The notes beneath the pieces are model-generated. The model did no database searches and was not told the DNA's origin. It was given only the letters and a program-made list of their open reading frames with translations. From Cupriavidus basilensis (GTDB lineage Bacteria; Pseudomonadota; Gammaproteobacteria; Burkholderiales; Burkholderiaceae), in contig NZ_BBQM01000027.1 in NCBI RefSeq assembly GCF_000876015.1, forward strand, positions 1-64,000: a stretch of DNA of 64,000 nt, in the 5' to 3' direction. Each line of letters starts with the position of its first letter. Within the stretch, counting starts at the first letter, position 1. Position numbers and translations under genes: made by a program. Shown here piece by piece: positions 11,402-20,360 of this stretch.

Positions 11402-11848
11402 ATGCTGACCCACAACCCGAAGGTCCGGAAGGAACTTGCGCACCTGGCCGACAGCGCCGGCAGCACGGTGCGCCAGATGCGGCATGCCGCGCGCGACACG
11501 CGCGGCGCGGCGCGCGACGCCGCCGGCCCGGTGGCCGAGGAAGTGCGCTCGCTGATCGCGCAGCTCGAGCAGACGATGGAAGTGCTGGGGCGCGAAGGCT
11601 CGTCCGAGGCCGTGCAGGCCGGGCGGCGCCTGCAGGACCGCGCCAGCGCGCTCGGCGAGCACCTGCGCCAGGCCACGCTGGACGGCGCCAGCCGCGCCCG
11701 CGAGCGGGTCGACCACGCCGTGGAGGGCGTGCAGCAGCGCGTGGTCGAGTCGCCGCTGAAGGCGCTCGGCATCGCCGCCGCGGTCGGCGCCTTCGTCGGC
11801 CTGCTGCTGGCGGTCAACGGTCGCGCCGGCCGGGGCGGCGGCGACTGA
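11402..11848 (+). CDS. DUF883 (ElaB/YqjD-like) membrane-anchored protein
   Basis: This 148-residue protein has a long amphipathic helical N-terminal part followed by a C-terminal membrane anchor, KALGIAAAVGAFVGLLLAV. This layout is typical of ElaB/YqjD proteins, which in enterobacteria are inner-membrane proteins that bind stationary-phase ribosomes. GGAGG lies just before the ATG. It follows the two DUF1328 genes by 43 bases, suggesting a small stationary-phase or stress operon; the stress role is inferred from the family. Confidence 0.82.
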   Translation: MLTHNPKVRKELAHLADSAGSTVRQMRHAARDTRGAARDAAGPVAEEVRSLIAQLEQTMEVLGREGSSEAVQAGRRLQDRASALGEHLRQATLDGASRARERVDHAVEGVQQRVVESPLKALGIAAAVGAFVGLLLAVNGRAGRGGGD

Positions 11849-11956
11849 CGCCGCGCGCGGCCCCCGCGCCCGGCCACGCGCCGCAAGCTAGGGCAGATTC
11901 TCGCCTTCGGGGCGGCGAATGCCGCATCGGGCGCCCCGAGGCCGCCGCCGACCGGT

Positions 11957-12009
11957 TTTGACTCCTTTCGACCCGCTTCGACCCGCTTCGACTCCTTTCG
12001 ACCGCTTTG
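11957..12009. repeat. 10-bp tandem repeat
   Basis: About five units of a 10-base period end in TTCGAC: actcctttcg, acccgcttcg, acccgcttcg, actcctttcg, then accgcttt. The two outer and two inner units are identical in pairs. It lies in the 330-base gene-free gap between the DUF883 gene and its probable terminator. Nothing else is seen in that gap. Confidence 0.7.
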
Positions 12010-12047
12010 ATCTTCACCCCCTTCCGGATCTGCCTCCCTGATCCGGC

Positions 12048-12081
12048 AAGCCCGGCCGGCCCCGGCCGGGCTTCTTTTTTT
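12048..12081 (+). terminator. rho-independent terminator
   Basis: AAGCCCGGCCGG pairs with CCGGCCGGGCTT around a short loop, and a run of seven Ts follows. It is placed about 200 bases after the DUF883 stop and probably ends that plus-strand operon. Confidence 0.85.
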
Positions 12082-12178
12082 CCGGCGCCGGCCAGACGCG
12101 ACAAAGCCCGCGTCAGCGGGCTCCGGCGGAACGGGAACAGCAAGGAACAACGGCAACGGCAGGGCGCGGACGGCGCCG

Positions 12179-12499
12179 CTAGACGCCCCACATCACTTCG
12201 GTGTTCTCGCGCTGCGAGGCGCGCAGCATGTCCAGGAACGGAAAGGCGCGCTGGCCCAGGTGCAGCGGCTCTTCCTCGTCCTCGTCGGCCTTGTCCGGCG
12301 ACACCGCCGATTCCGCCGGGTGCGCCCGCCTGGCGTCGGCGACCGCGGCCTCGAGCTTGTGGATCGCGCGCGGCAGCTCATCGGCGGTGATCACCCCGCG
12401 TTCTCCCAGGTGCTTGCCGATAATCCCGAGTAGCGTGACGGCGAGATCCTTCATCATGATGAGGTCTTGCGCCGCGTGGGATTTGAAGGTGATCAGCAT
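12179..12499 (-). CDS. DUF1840 domain protein
   Basis: This 106-residue protein begins MLITFKSHAAQDLIMMKD and ends with FPFLDMLRASQRENTEVMWG, both typical of the DUF1840 family found in many beta- and gammaproteobacteria. It has a charged, acidic middle (DEDEEEPLHL) and no signal peptide or membrane helix. Function is unknown. It is divergent from argS across 250 bases, and GGAAAG just upstream of the ATG fits a ribosome site. Confidence 0.85.
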   Translation of the reverse strand: MLITFKSHAAQDLIMMKDLAVTLLGIIGKHLGERGVITADELPRAIHKLEAAVADARRAHPAESAVSPDKADEDEEEPLHLGQRAFPFLDMLRASQRENTEVMWGV

Positions 12500-12616
12500 G
12501 ATATTTCCTTTCCTTGGCTACAGCGAACTGACGAGACCGCGCGTCGTGTCCCGGAATCGGGGCGGGGGCGCGCAGCGGCCGGTTTGGGGCGCGCTGCATG
12601 ATGTCAGCATAGCACC

Positions 12617-12625
12617 TGATAAAAT
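12617..12625 (+). promoter_or_regulatory. extended -10 promoter candidate for argS
   Basis: TG-A-TAAAAT is an extended -10 element identical to that before metH. It would start transcription about 118 bases before the argS ATG. No convincing -35 hexamer is seen. Confidence 0.35.
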
Positions 12626-12749
12626 CCGCGTTCTGCAATTCATTGCCTGCCACGCGACGCGGCATCCACATGCCGCCGCGTGACGGTGCCGCCACGGCGG
12701 GACTGCCGCGCCGGCACCGTACAACTGCCCCCGGGGCCACGATACATCC

Positions 12750-14543
12750 ATGCTGCCTGTTCAGACCACCAATCTCGCCGCCGCGTTCGACGACGCCGTG
12801 CGCGCCCTCGCCCCGGCCGGCGCCACGCTGCCCGCCGCGACCTTCGAGCGCCCCAAGGCCGCCGCCCACGGCGACCTCGCCTGCAACCTCGCCATGCAGG
12901 TCGCGCGCGCGCTCAAGCGCAACCCGCGCGAGCTGGCCCAGCAGATCGTCGACGCGGTCAAGGCCGACGCGCGCACCGCGGACCTGGTGGCCGGCATGGA
13001 GATCGCCGGGCCCGGCTTCATCAACCTGCGCCTGACGCCGGCGGCCAAGGCCGACGTGCTGCGCGCGGTGCTCCAGCAGGGCGACCGCTACGGCGCCCAG
13101 GCGCGGGGCGCGCGCGGCAACGTGCTGGTGGAGTTCGTCTCGGCCAACCCGACCGGGCCGCTGCACGTCGGCCACGGCCGCCAGGCGGCGCTGGGCGACG
13201 CGCTGGCCAACCTGCTCGACTGGCAGGGCTTCGCCGTGCACCGCGAGTTCTACTACAACGACGCCGGCGTGCAGATCCAGACCCTGGCGCTGTCGGTGCA
13301 GGCGCGCGCGCGCGGCCTCAAGCCGGGCGACGCGGGCTGGCCCGAGTCGGCCTACAACGGCGACTACATCGCCGACATCGCCGCCGACTTCCTGGCCGGC
13401 AAGAGCGTGCGCGCCTCCGACGGCGACGCCGTCACCGCCTCCGGCAACGTCGAGGACATCGACTCGATCCGCAAGTTCGCCGTGGCCTACCTGCGCAACG
13501 AGCAGGACATCGACCTGCGCGCGTTCGGCGTCAAGTTCGACCGCTATTACCTGGAATCGTCGCTGTACACCGACGGCAAGGTCGAAGCCGCCGTGCAGTC
13601 GCTGGTCGCCAAGGGCAAGACCTACGAGAACGAGGGCGCGCTGTGGCTGCGCACCACCGACGACGGCGACGACAAGGACCGCGTCATGCGCAAGGGCGAC
13701 GGCACCTACACCTACTTCGTGCCCGACGTGGCCTACCACACCACCAAGTGGGAGCGCGGCTTCGCCAAGGTCATCAACGTGCAGGGCAGCGACCACCACG
13801 GCACCATCGCGCGCGTGCGCGCCGGCCTGCAGGGGCTGGAGATCGGCATCCCGGTCGGCTATCCCGACTACGTGCTGCACAAGATGGTCACGGTCATGCG
13901 CAACGGCGAGGAGGTCAAGATCTCCAAGCGCGCCGGCTCCTACGTGACCGTGCGCGACCTGATCGAGTGGAGCAACGGCGCCGAGGGCGGCGAGACCATC
14001 CGCGGCTGCCTGGAGGCGGGCGTGGCGGACTGGCCGTCGCACTTCACGCGTGGGCGCGACGCGGTGCGCTTCTTCCTGCTGTCGCGCAAGGCGGACACCG
14101 AGTTCGTGTTCGACGTCGACCTCGCGCTCAAGCAGAACGACGAGAACCCGGTGTACTACGTGCAGTACGCCCATGCCCGCATCTGCTCGATCTTCGAGTC
14201 GTGGGGCGGCGCCGGCTGGGAAGCCAGGCTCGCCGCGCTGGCCGGCACCGACCTGGCGCCGGTGACGGGCGCGGACGCCAGCCCGCAGGCGCTCGCGCTG
14301 GGGCAGCGCCTGGCCGACTTCCCCGACATGCTGGCCGCGGCGGCGGCGGAACTGGCGCCGCACGCGGTGGCGTTCTACCTGCGCGACCTCGCCGGCGACT
14401 TCCACGCCTTCTACAACACCGACCGCGTGCTGGTGGACGACGAGCCGGTCAAGCTGGCGCGCCTGGCGCTGCTGGCCGCCACGCGCCAGGTGCTGCGCAA
14501 CGGCCTGGCGGTGATCGGCGTGTCCGCGCCGCAGCGGATGTAA
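12750..14543 (+). CDS. argS: arginyl-tRNA synthetase
   Basis: This 597-residue class I aminoacyl-tRNA synthetase attaches arginine to tRNA-Arg. The N-terminal Arg-specific domain (to about residue 110) is followed by [13 protein letters not shown], where HVGHG (about residue 138) is the HIGH signature. KISKRAG at about 389 replaces KMSKS, as is usual for ArgRS. The C-terminal helical anticodon-binding domain (DALRY class) ends [17 protein letters not shown], the normal family end. The length is normal. It is followed 116 bases later by a SPOR-domain gene and then dsbA. Confidence 0.97.
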   Translation: MLPVQTTNLAAAFDDAVRALAPAGATLPAATFERPKAAAHGDLACNLAMQVARALKRNPRELAQQIVDAVKADARTADLVAGMEIAGPGFINLRLTPAAKADVLRAVLQQGDRYGAQARGARGNVLVEFVSANPTGPLHVGHGRQAALGDALANLLDWQGFAVHREFYYNDAGVQIQTLALSVQARARGLKPGDAGWPESAYNGDYIADIAADFLAGKSVRASDGDAVTASGNVEDIDSIRKFAVAYLRNEQDIDLRAFGVKFDRYYLESSLYTDGKVEAAVQSLVAKGKTYENEGALWLRTTDDGDDKDRVMRKGDGTYTYFVPDVAYHTTKWERGFAKVINVQGSDHHGTIARVRAGLQGLEIGIPVGYPDYVLHKMVTVMRNGEEVKISKRAGSYVTVRDLIEWSNGAEGGETIRGCLEAGVADWPSHFTRGRDAVRFFLLSRKADTEFVFDVDLALKQNDENPVYYVQYAHARICSIFESWGGAGWEARLAALAGTDLAPVTGADASPQALALGQRLADFPDMLAAAAAELAPHAVAFYLRDLAGDFHAFYNTDRVLVDDEPVKLARLALLAATRQVLRNGLAVIGVSAPQRM

Positions 14544-14659
14544 GTCCCTGCTTACCGCGGCCGCGCCGGGCCGGCGGCCGCGCGTGTCGTCCTGACCACA
14601 GACAGTGATGCGTGTCACGGCGCAGGCTCTATAATCGCGCCATCACGCAAGAGGAATTC

Positions 14660-15415
14660 ATGCAACAGCAACGCAAGCGCGCTCCGCGCAATGCCAGCCG
14701 CGCCCCGCAGCGCGGCGGTACGTTCCTGGGACTGGTGCTGGGCCTGATCGTCGGCCTGGCGATCGCGGTGGTGGTCGCCTTGTACATCACCCGTTCCCCG
14801 GCGCCATTCCAGCAGAAGAACGGACAGAAGCAGGCCGAGCCCGGCAACGTCGTCAGCAACCTGCCCGCGCCGGCGCAGGAAGCCCCGAGCGATCCGAACA
14901 AGCCGCTGTGGAGCAAGACCCCGGCCAAGCCGGTCGGCCCCGCCGCCGAGCCCGACCAGCCCGCCGGCCCGGCGCCCACGGTCAGGCCGGCCGAGCGCCC
15001 GGCGCCGCCGGTGGTCGCCACCCGCCCGGCCGACAAGCCGGCCGAGCGGCCTGCCGAGAAGCCGGCCGACAAGCCCGCCGCGGTGGCGCAGAAGCCCGCC
15101 GACAAGGCAGCCGAGAAGCCCGCCGAGAAGCCGGTCGCCGACCCCATCGCCGAGATCGCCCAGGCCGACGCCAACAAGGTCGGCTACCTGCTGCAGGTGG
15201 GCGCCTTCCGCTCGCAGGACGACGCCGACCGCCAGAAGGCCAACCTCGCCATGCAGGGCTTCGAGGCCAAGGTGACGGAGCGCGAGGTCAACGGCGTCAA
15301 GCTGTACCGCGTGCGCCTGGGGCCGTACAACAGGATCGAGGACATGAACCGCTCGCGCGACCGCCTGCAGTCGTCGGGATTCGAGGCTTCGGTCATCCGC
15401 TTCACCAAGCAGTAA
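14660..15415 (+). CDS. SPOR-domain membrane protein (FtsN-like)
   Basis: This 251-residue bitopic protein has a short basic cytoplasmic head (QQRKRAPRNASRAPQRG), one membrane helix at about 22-43, a long Pro/Ala/Lys linker with repeated KPAEKPADKP-type units, and a C-terminal SPOR domain (YLLQVGAFRSQDDADRQKA to SSGFEASVIRF). SPOR domains bind denuded septal peptidoglycan, so a role in division or cell-wall turnover is likely. The position after argS and before dsbA is common in Burkholderiales. GAGGAA before the ATG at 14660 sets the start. Confidence 0.88.
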   Translation: MQQQRKRAPRNASRAPQRGGTFLGLVLGLIVGLAIAVVVALYITRSPAPFQQKNGQKQAEPGNVVSNLPAPAQEAPSDPNKPLWSKTPAKPVGPAAEPDQPAGPAPTVRPAERPAPPVVATRPADKPAERPAEKPADKPAAVAQKPADKAAEKPAEKPVADPIAEIAQADANKVGYLLQVGAFRSQDDADRQKANLAMQGFEAKVTEREVNGVKLYRVRLGPYNRIEDMNRSRDRLQSSGFEASVIRFTKQ

Positions 15416-15505
15416 GCAACCGTAACCAAGCCGGCGCGCCGCCGCTGAACCGGAAAGCCCGGCCGCTGTCATACGCACATCGCCCATTCTCGAAAGCCGC
15501 GCCTT

Positions 15506-16144
15506 ATGAAGAAACTCGCCACCTTGTTCGCCACGCTGGTCGCCGTGACCGGTTTCCTGATGAATGCGCCCGCGCAGGCCGCCGCCCCCGCCGCCGGCAA
15601 GGAATACCAGGTCCTGAAGGCGCCGCAGCCCGTCACGCCGGGCAAGATCGAAGTCACCGAGTTCTTCTGGTACGGCTGCCCGCACTGCTTCGACTTCGAG
15701 CCCGAGCTCGAGGCGTGGGTCGGCAAGCAGGGCAAGGACGTGGTGTTCAAGCGCGTGCCGGTGGCCTTCCGCGACGATCTGCTGGCGCACACCAAGATCT
15801 TCTACACGCTGGAAGCGCTGGGCAAGCTCGACGCCATGCACGGCAAGGTCTTCAACGCCATCCACGTCGAGCGCAAGCGCATGCTCGACCCGAACGAGAT
15901 CGCCGACTTCATGGCCAAGAACGGCATCGACCGCAAGGCCTTCCTCGACACCTACAACTCGTTCTCGGTGACGACCAACTCGCAGCGCGCCAACAAGATT
16001 GCCGACGCCTACAAGATCGACGGCGTGCCGACCATCGTGGTGCAGGGCAAGTACGCGACCTCGCCGTCCATCGCCGGCACCAAGGCCGCCGCCATCCAGA
16101 CGATGGACTACCTGGTCGGCCAGGTGCGCGACAAGAAGCTGTAA
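15506..16144 (+). CDS. dsbA: thiol:disulfide interchange protein DsbA
   Basis: This 212-residue periplasmic oxidase forms disulfides in exported proteins. A Sec signal peptide ends near NAPAQA. The active site is CPHC (about residues 58-61) in EFFWYGCPHCFDFEPEL. The cis-Pro loop is KIDGVPTIVVQGKY. Length and order match DsbA. It follows the SPOR gene by 90 bases. Confidence 0.95.
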   Translation: MKKLATLFATLVAVTGFLMNAPAQAAAPAAGKEYQVLKAPQPVTPGKIEVTEFFWYGCPHCFDFEPELEAWVGKQGKDVVFKRVPVAFRDDLLAHTKIFYTLEALGKLDAMHGKVFNAIHVERKRMLDPNEIADFMAKNGIDRKAFLDTYNSFSVTTNSQRANKIADAYKIDGVPTIVVQGKYATSPSIAGTKAAAIQTMDYLVGQVRDKKL

Positions 16145-16286
16145 TCTTCCCCGCGGCGGCAGCCGGCCCGATGGCCGCGCCGCCGCCGGCCCGACCGGCA
16201 GCGCTGGCTCCCAGCCGCCGGACCGCATCGGGCGGGTCCGCCGGCATGGCCATGTTGCGGTTTTCCCCTGGACCCTTCCCATCCCG

Positions 16287-17087
16287 ATGCGAGCTCAGAA
16301 AGTCTTCCTTACCGGCGCGTCGAGCGGACTCGGCCAGGCCCTGGCGCGCGAGTACGCCGCGCGGGGCGCCATCCTCGGGCTGGTCGGCCGGCGCGAAGCC
16401 ACGCTGCGCGAGCTCGCCGCCAGCCTGCCGAACCCCAACGCGGTGCGCGTCTATGCCGCCGACGTGCGCGACGCGGCCGCCATGCAGGCCGCCGCGCAGG
16501 ACTTCCTCGATCATTTCGGCTGCCCCGACGTGGTGATCGCCAACGCCGGCGTGTCGGTGGGCACGGTCGCCAGCGAGCGCGAGGACCTCGAAGCGTTCCG
16601 CATGGTGATGGACACCAACTGGTTCGGCGTGCTCACCACCTTCCAGCCGTTCCTGCAGCCGATGCGCGCGCGCGAGCCCGGCGCCGGCGGCTGGCGCGGC
16701 ACGCTGGTGGGCATCGCCAGCGTGGCCGGCGTGCGCGGCCTGCCCGGCGGCGGCGCCTACAGCGCCTCCAAGTCCGCCGTCATCAAGCTGCTGGAAAGCC
16801 TGCGCCTGGAGCAGCGCCGCGAGCGCATCCGCGTGGTCACGATCGCGCCCGGCTACATCCGCACGCCGATGACCGAGCACAATCCCTACCGCATGCCGTT
16901 CCTGATGGACGCCGACGTGTTCGCCCGCAAGGCCGTGCGCGCGATCGCCGCGGGCCGGCGCTTCGCCGTGTTGCCGTGGCAGATGGGCGTGGTCGCCTCC
17001 GTCCTGCACCTGATGCCGCGCTGGCTCTACGACGCGCTGTTCGCCCGCGCGCCGCGCAAGCCGCGCGGCCCGGACCGCCAGCCATGA
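16287..17087 (+). CDS. short-chain dehydrogenase/reductase
   Basis: This 266-residue classical SDR has the cofactor motif TGASSGLG, NAGV after strand 4, a catalytic Ser in GIASVAGV and YSASK for the Tyr/Lys pair. GLVGRRE after strand 2 suggests NADP preference. The C-terminal tail is hydrophobic (VLPWQMGVVASVLHLM) and may associate with membrane. The substrate is unknown. Its stop overlaps the start of the next gene (ATGA), so the two are translationally coupled. The ATG at 16287 is chosen because the frame upstream is antisense or shadow of dsbA. Confidence 0.88.
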   Translation: MRAQKVFLTGASSGLGQALAREYAARGAILGLVGRREATLRELAASLPNPNAVRVYAADVRDAAAMQAAAQDFLDHFGCPDVVIANAGVSVGTVASEREDLEAFRMVMDTNWFGVLTTFQPFLQPMRAREPGAGGWRGTLVGIASVAGVRGLPGGGAYSASKSAVIKLLESLRLEQRRERIRVVTIAPGYIRTPMTEHNPYRMPFLMDADVFARKAVRAIAAGRRFAVLPWQMGVVASVLHLMPRWLYDALFARAPRKPRGPDRQP

Positions 17088-17914
17088 GCTGGCAGGATGC
17101 CGCCGGCGCCTGGCACGGCGCGGCCGGCGGCGCGGTCCGCATCGCCTCGCTGGTGCCTTCCGTGACCGAGCTGCTGTTCGCGCTCGGGCTGGGGCCGCGC
17201 GTGGTGGCGCGCACCGGCTTCTGCGTCCATCCCGAGCCGGCCGTGCGCGCCGTCGCCAAGGTGGGCGGCACCAAGGACGTCCGGCTCGAGCGCCTGCGCG
17301 CGCTGGCGCCCACCCACGTCATCGTCAACATCGACGAGAACCGCCGCGAGACCGTCGACGAGATCCGCGCGTTCGTGCCGCACGTGATCGTGACGCATCC
17401 GTGCGCGCCCGAGGACAACCTCGCGCTGTACCGGCTGCTGGGCGGCATCTTCGGCCGCGAGGCCGAGGCCGGCGCGCTGTGCGGCGCGCTGGAGGCGGTG
17501 CTGGCGCAGGCGCGGGCCCGGCCGTGGCCGGCGCGCCGGGTGCTGTACGCGATCTGGCAGGACCCGTGGATGACGGTGTCGCGCGACACCTACATCAGCC
17601 GCATGCTGGCGCTGGTCAACTGGCGGACCTGGCCGGCGGCGCCGGCGCAGGCGTGCGTGGACGGCGATTGCAGCCGGCCCAACGCGCCCGATGCGCGCTA
17701 TCCGAGCTTCCGCTGGAGCGACGCGCTGGTGCGCGAGCTCGACCTCGTGCTGCTGTCCACCGAGCCCTACCGCTTCACCGAGGCGCACGCCGACGCGCTC
17801 GAGCGGCAGCTCGGCAAGGAAGTGCTGCTCGCGGACGGCGGGATGGTGTCGTGGTACGGCAGCCGCGCGGTGGACGGCGTGCGCTACCTGATGGACCTCG
17901 CCGCGCAGGTCTGA
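17084..17914 (+). CDS. BtuF-like metal/cobalamin-binding protein without signal peptide
   Basis: This 276-residue protein has the helical-backbone metal receptor fold seen in BtuF and related cobalamin-binding proteins. IASLVPSVTELLFALGLG begins the first lobe, VIVTHPCAPEDNLALYRLLG leads into the backbone helix, and a second lobe ends VDGVRYLMDLAAQ. No signal peptide precedes the first lobe, only MSWQDAAGAWHGAAGG, so it may be cytoplasmic. It overlaps the upstream SDR by four bases. Cobalamin is a reasonable ligand guess, but a corrinoid link is not shown by the sequence, and no BtuCD genes are present. Confidence 0.8.
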   Translation: MSWQDAAGAWHGAAGGAVRIASLVPSVTELLFALGLGPRVVARTGFCVHPEPAVRAVAKVGGTKDVRLERLRALAPTHVIVNIDENRRETVDEIRAFVPHVIVTHPCAPEDNLALYRLLGGIFGREAEAGALCGALEAVLAQARARPWPARRVLYAIWQDPWMTVSRDTYISRMLALVNWRTWPAAPAQACVDGDCSRPNAPDARYPSFRWSDALVRELDLVLLSTEPYRFTEAHADALERQLGKEVLLADGGMVSWYGSRAVDGVRYLMDLAAQV

Positions 17915-17947
17915 CGCACCGTTCCGGCACGGCTGTCCGGCGGGGCC

Positions 17948-19021
17948 TCAGGCCCGGAACCGCACGATGCCGTCGTCGCCCACTTCGCGGCGCACTTCGC
18001 CCGCGTGCCACAGCAGGTGCAGGTGCGCCAGCGCCTCGCCCATCGCGAAGGTCATCTGGTGGATGTCGAACTGCCGGTTGAAGATCACGCCGACGATGTC
18101 GTGCGCGTTGCAGGCTGCCCGCGCGCACGCCGCGCGCGTCTCGGCCAGCCGCTCCACGTGGTGCTCGCGCAACTGGCGGATGCGCGTGTGCAGGTTGCGG
18201 AACGGCTTGCCGTGCGACGGCAGGATCAGCACGTCCTGCGGCAGCGGCTCGTACTTGCCGAGCGAATCGAGGTAGAGCCTGAGCGGGTTGGCCTCCGGTT
18301 CCATGTCGAACACGCTGACGTTGGTGGAGATGCGCGGCAGCACCATGTCGCCCGAGATCAGCACGTTGGTGGCGGCGTTGTACAGCGCCACGTGCTCGGG
18401 CGCGTGGCCGAAGCCGGTGATCACGCGCCAGCCCGAGGTGGCCGGGTCGGTGCCGATATGGACCGTGTCGCCGTCCATCAGGCGGCGGTACTGGCCCGGC
18501 AGGTCGGGCACCAGCGACGGGTAGTAGCTCTTGCGCGCGCGCAGCTTCTCCAGGCTGTCGGGGTCGGTCAGGCCGTGGCGGGCGAAGTGGCTGGCGGCGA
18601 AGTCGCCGCCGGCGTTGGAGCCGGCGCCGGTGCCGCCGCCCATCACGCGCGCGTTCATGTAGTCGCCCAGGCTCATCCACAGCCGCACGTCCCAGCGCTT
18701 GCACAGCCAGTGCGCCAGCCCGATGTGGTCCGGGTGGCAGTGCGTGGCCAGCACGCGCAGCACCGGCAGGCCTTCGAGCTCGTTGGCGAAGATGGTTTCC
18801 CAGTGCGCCTTGATGGTGTCGCTGGTGATGCCGCAGTCGATCACGGTCCAGCCGTCGCGCCCGTCGAGCCGGTCGCGCAGCAGCCACAGGTTGATATGGT
18901 CCAGCGCGAACGGCAGCGGCATGCGCAGCCAGTACACGCCGGGCGCGACTTCCTGGCGGGCGCCGGCGAGCGGCAGGGTGTCGCCGAACGGGTATTGGAG
19001 CTGGTGTTCGAGTGCGTTCAT
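17948..19021 (-). CDS. MBL-fold metallo-hydrolase
   Basis: This 357-residue metallo-beta-lactamase-fold hydrolase has the metal motif THCHPDH, a downstream His in GFGHAPEHV and an Asp in LISGDMVLP. A C-terminal helical extension follows, of a kind seen in thioesterase-like members of this family. Proteins of this type often sit in fatty-acid or branched-chain catabolic loci. It is divergent from the MerR regulator, with a palindromic operator between, so it is probably in the same regulon. GGAGAG before MNALEHQ supports the start at 19021; the longer frame adds a basic tail. Confidence 0.88.
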   Translation of the reverse strand: MNALEHQLQYPFGDTLPLAGARQEVAPGVYWLRMPLPFALDHINLWLLRDRLDGRDGWTVIDCGITSDTIKAHWETIFANELEGLPVLRVLATHCHPDHIGLAHWLCKRWDVRLWMSLGDYMNARVMGGGTGAGSNAGGDFAASHFARHGLTDPDSLEKLRARKSYYPSLVPDLPGQYRRLMDGDTVHIGTDPATSGWRVITGFGHAPEHVALYNAATNVLISGDMVLPRISTNVSVFDMEPEANPLRLYLDSLGKYEPLPQDVLILPSHGKPFRNLHTRIRQLREHHVERLAETRAACARAACNAHDIVGVIFNRQFDIHQMTFAMGEALAHLHLLWHAGEVRREVGDDGIVRFRA

Positions 19022-19130
19022 GAGCGTCTCTCCGGTCCGAAGCCCTGCGCGCGCGGCGCGGGCGGGCTTTCTTGTCATGGTGCCGCGGACCGCGGAGGCA
19101 GGCGCACGGCGTGGTTGCCACGGGTTTTGA

Positions 19131-19152
19131 TTGACGCTAACGTTAACGTCAA
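19131..19152. promoter_or_regulatory. LiuR-like operator, site 1
   Basis: The palindrome TTGACGCTAAC/GTTAACGTCAA matches in 10 of 11 positions per half. It lies between the divergent MBL hydrolase and MerR regulator genes, 76 bases before the regulator ATG. A near-identical dyad lies after the regulator gene at 19703. Confidence 0.75.
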
Positions 19153-19227
19153 TCGGAACGGGCTTCCGCCATCTTAAGCGAAAACTTCATTCCGCAACGA
19201 ACGACCGTTCACTTTTCACGGGCCACC

Positions 19228-19668
19228 ATGCCAGCTTCGCCAGCCTTGCCAGCCGCGCCGACCTACACCATCACCGACCTCGCGCGCGAGTTCGAGGTGA
19301 CCCCGCGCGCCATCCGCTTCTACGAGGACCAGGGCCTGCTGGCGCCCGAGCGCGAAGGGCCGGGCGGGCGCAAGCGCGTCTACAACGGGCGCGAGCGCAC
19401 CCGCCTCAAGCTCACGCTGCGCGGCAAGCGGCTGGGCCTGACGCTCAACGAGATCCGCGAGATCCTCGATCTCTACGAGTCGCCGCGCGACACCGCGCCC
19501 CAGTTAGAGCGCTTCCTGCACTCGCTGGCGCGGCACCGCGGCGCGCTCGAGCGCCAGCTGGAGGACCTGCAGGCCCAGCTGGCCGAGATCGACCAGCACG
19601 AGCGGCAGTGCCGCGCGCTGCTCGCCGGGCAGGCCGCCGGACCGGGCGCCGAAGTCAAAAGCGCCTGA
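19228..19668 (+). CDS. liuR: MerR-family regulator, LiuR-like
   Basis: This 146-residue regulator has an N-terminal MerR winged helix (YTITDLAREFEVTPRAIRFY, then EDQGLLAPEREG), a dimerisation coiled coil (AQLAEIDQHERQCRALL), and no metal-binding cysteine loop, so it is a metabolite-sensing rather than metal-sensing MerR. LiuR regulators control leucine/isovalerate breakdown in proteobacteria, and the downstream operon contains isovaleryl-CoA dehydrogenase. Near-identical palindromes lie before and after the gene. Repression relieved by an acyl-CoA is expected from the family. Confidence 0.85.
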   Translation: MPASPALPAAPTYTITDLAREFEVTPRAIRFYEDQGLLAPEREGPGGRKRVYNGRERTRLKLTLRGKRLGLTLNEIREILDLYESPRDTAPQLERFLHSLARHRGALERQLEDLQAQLAEIDQHERQCRALLAGQAAGPGAEVKSA

Positions 19669-19702
19669 TGGCCGTCTTTCTGGCGCTTGGCGCCGGATTT
19701 GA

Positions 19703-19730
19703 TTGACGTTTACGTAAACGTAAATAAAAT
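19703..19730 (+). promoter_or_regulatory. LiuR-like operator, site 2, overlapping promoter
   Basis: The dyad TTGACGTTTAC/GTAAACGTAAA matches in 10 of 11 positions. Its first six bases TTGACG are a near-perfect -35 and TAAAAT at 19725-19730 is a -10 with a 16-base spacer. The regulator would therefore cover the -35 and spacer of the promoter for the thioesterase-ivd operon. Confidence 0.75.
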
Positions 19731-19806
19731 AGCTTCGCAATCCGTCATCCGTGCCGCCGCGCCATCGCATCATCATGCCCGGCGGCCGGCCAACCCAGGA
19801 AACGCC

Positions 19807-20274
19807 ATGCCCGCAGCCCCCGCTCCCGTCTCCGGCAACACGCTTCCCGCGGCCCGCGCGGACGCCATCGCCACCAGCTTTGCCCGCCAGGGCCTGATGA
19901 CCACCTTCGGCGCCGCGCTCACGCGCATCGAGCACGGCGAGGTGGAGATCGCCATGCCGTGGTCCGAGGGCGTCACCCAGCAGCACGGCTTCTTCCACGG
20001 CGGCACGGTCGGCGCGCTGGCCGACAGCGCGTGCGGCTACGCCGCGCTGTCGATGGTGGCCGAGGGCGAGGCCGGGCTGACCGCCGAGTACAAGATCAAC
20101 CTGCTGTCGCCGGCGCAGGGCGAGCGGCTGGTCGCCGTGGGCCGCGTGCTCAAGCCCGGCCGCACGCTGATCGTGGCGCAGGGCGACGTGTTCTGCGAGA
20201 AGGACGGCGCGCGCAAGCAGGTGGCCACCATGCTGATGACGCTGTGCGTGGTGCGCACGCTCGGCCACGTCTGA
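19807..20274 (+). CDS. PaaI-type hotdog thioesterase
   Basis: This 155-residue hotdog-fold protein carries [20 protein letters not shown], the PaaI-type active-site helix with the HGG turn and acidic residue. It probably hydrolyses acyl-CoA esters that accumulate in the branched-chain pathway encoded next to it. AGGAAA precedes the ATG at 19807. It is the first gene after the LiuR-like promoter and lies 86 bases upstream of isovaleryl-CoA dehydrogenase. Confidence 0.85.
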   Translation: MPAAPAPVSGNTLPAARADAIATSFARQGLMTTFGAALTRIEHGEVEIAMPWSEGVTQQHGFFHGGTVGALADSACGYAALSMVAEGEAGLTAEYKINLLSPAQGERLVAVGRVLKPGRTLIVAQGDVFCEKDGARKQVATMLMTLCVVRTLGHV

Positions 20275-20309
20275 CGACGGTCCGGCGCACGAAGACAACG
20301 ATCGCGCGC

Positions 20310-20349
20310 TCACGCAATCACGCAATCACGCAATCACGCGATCACGATA
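20310..20349. repeat. 8-bp tandem repeat upstream of ivd
   Basis: Five units of TCACGCAA occur (three perfect, the last two TCACGCGA and TCACGATA), ending 12 bases before the ivd ATG and running into its AAGGAGA ribosome site. The array lies between the thioesterase stop and ivd. Confidence 0.85.
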
Positions 20350-20360
20350 AGGAGACCGAC

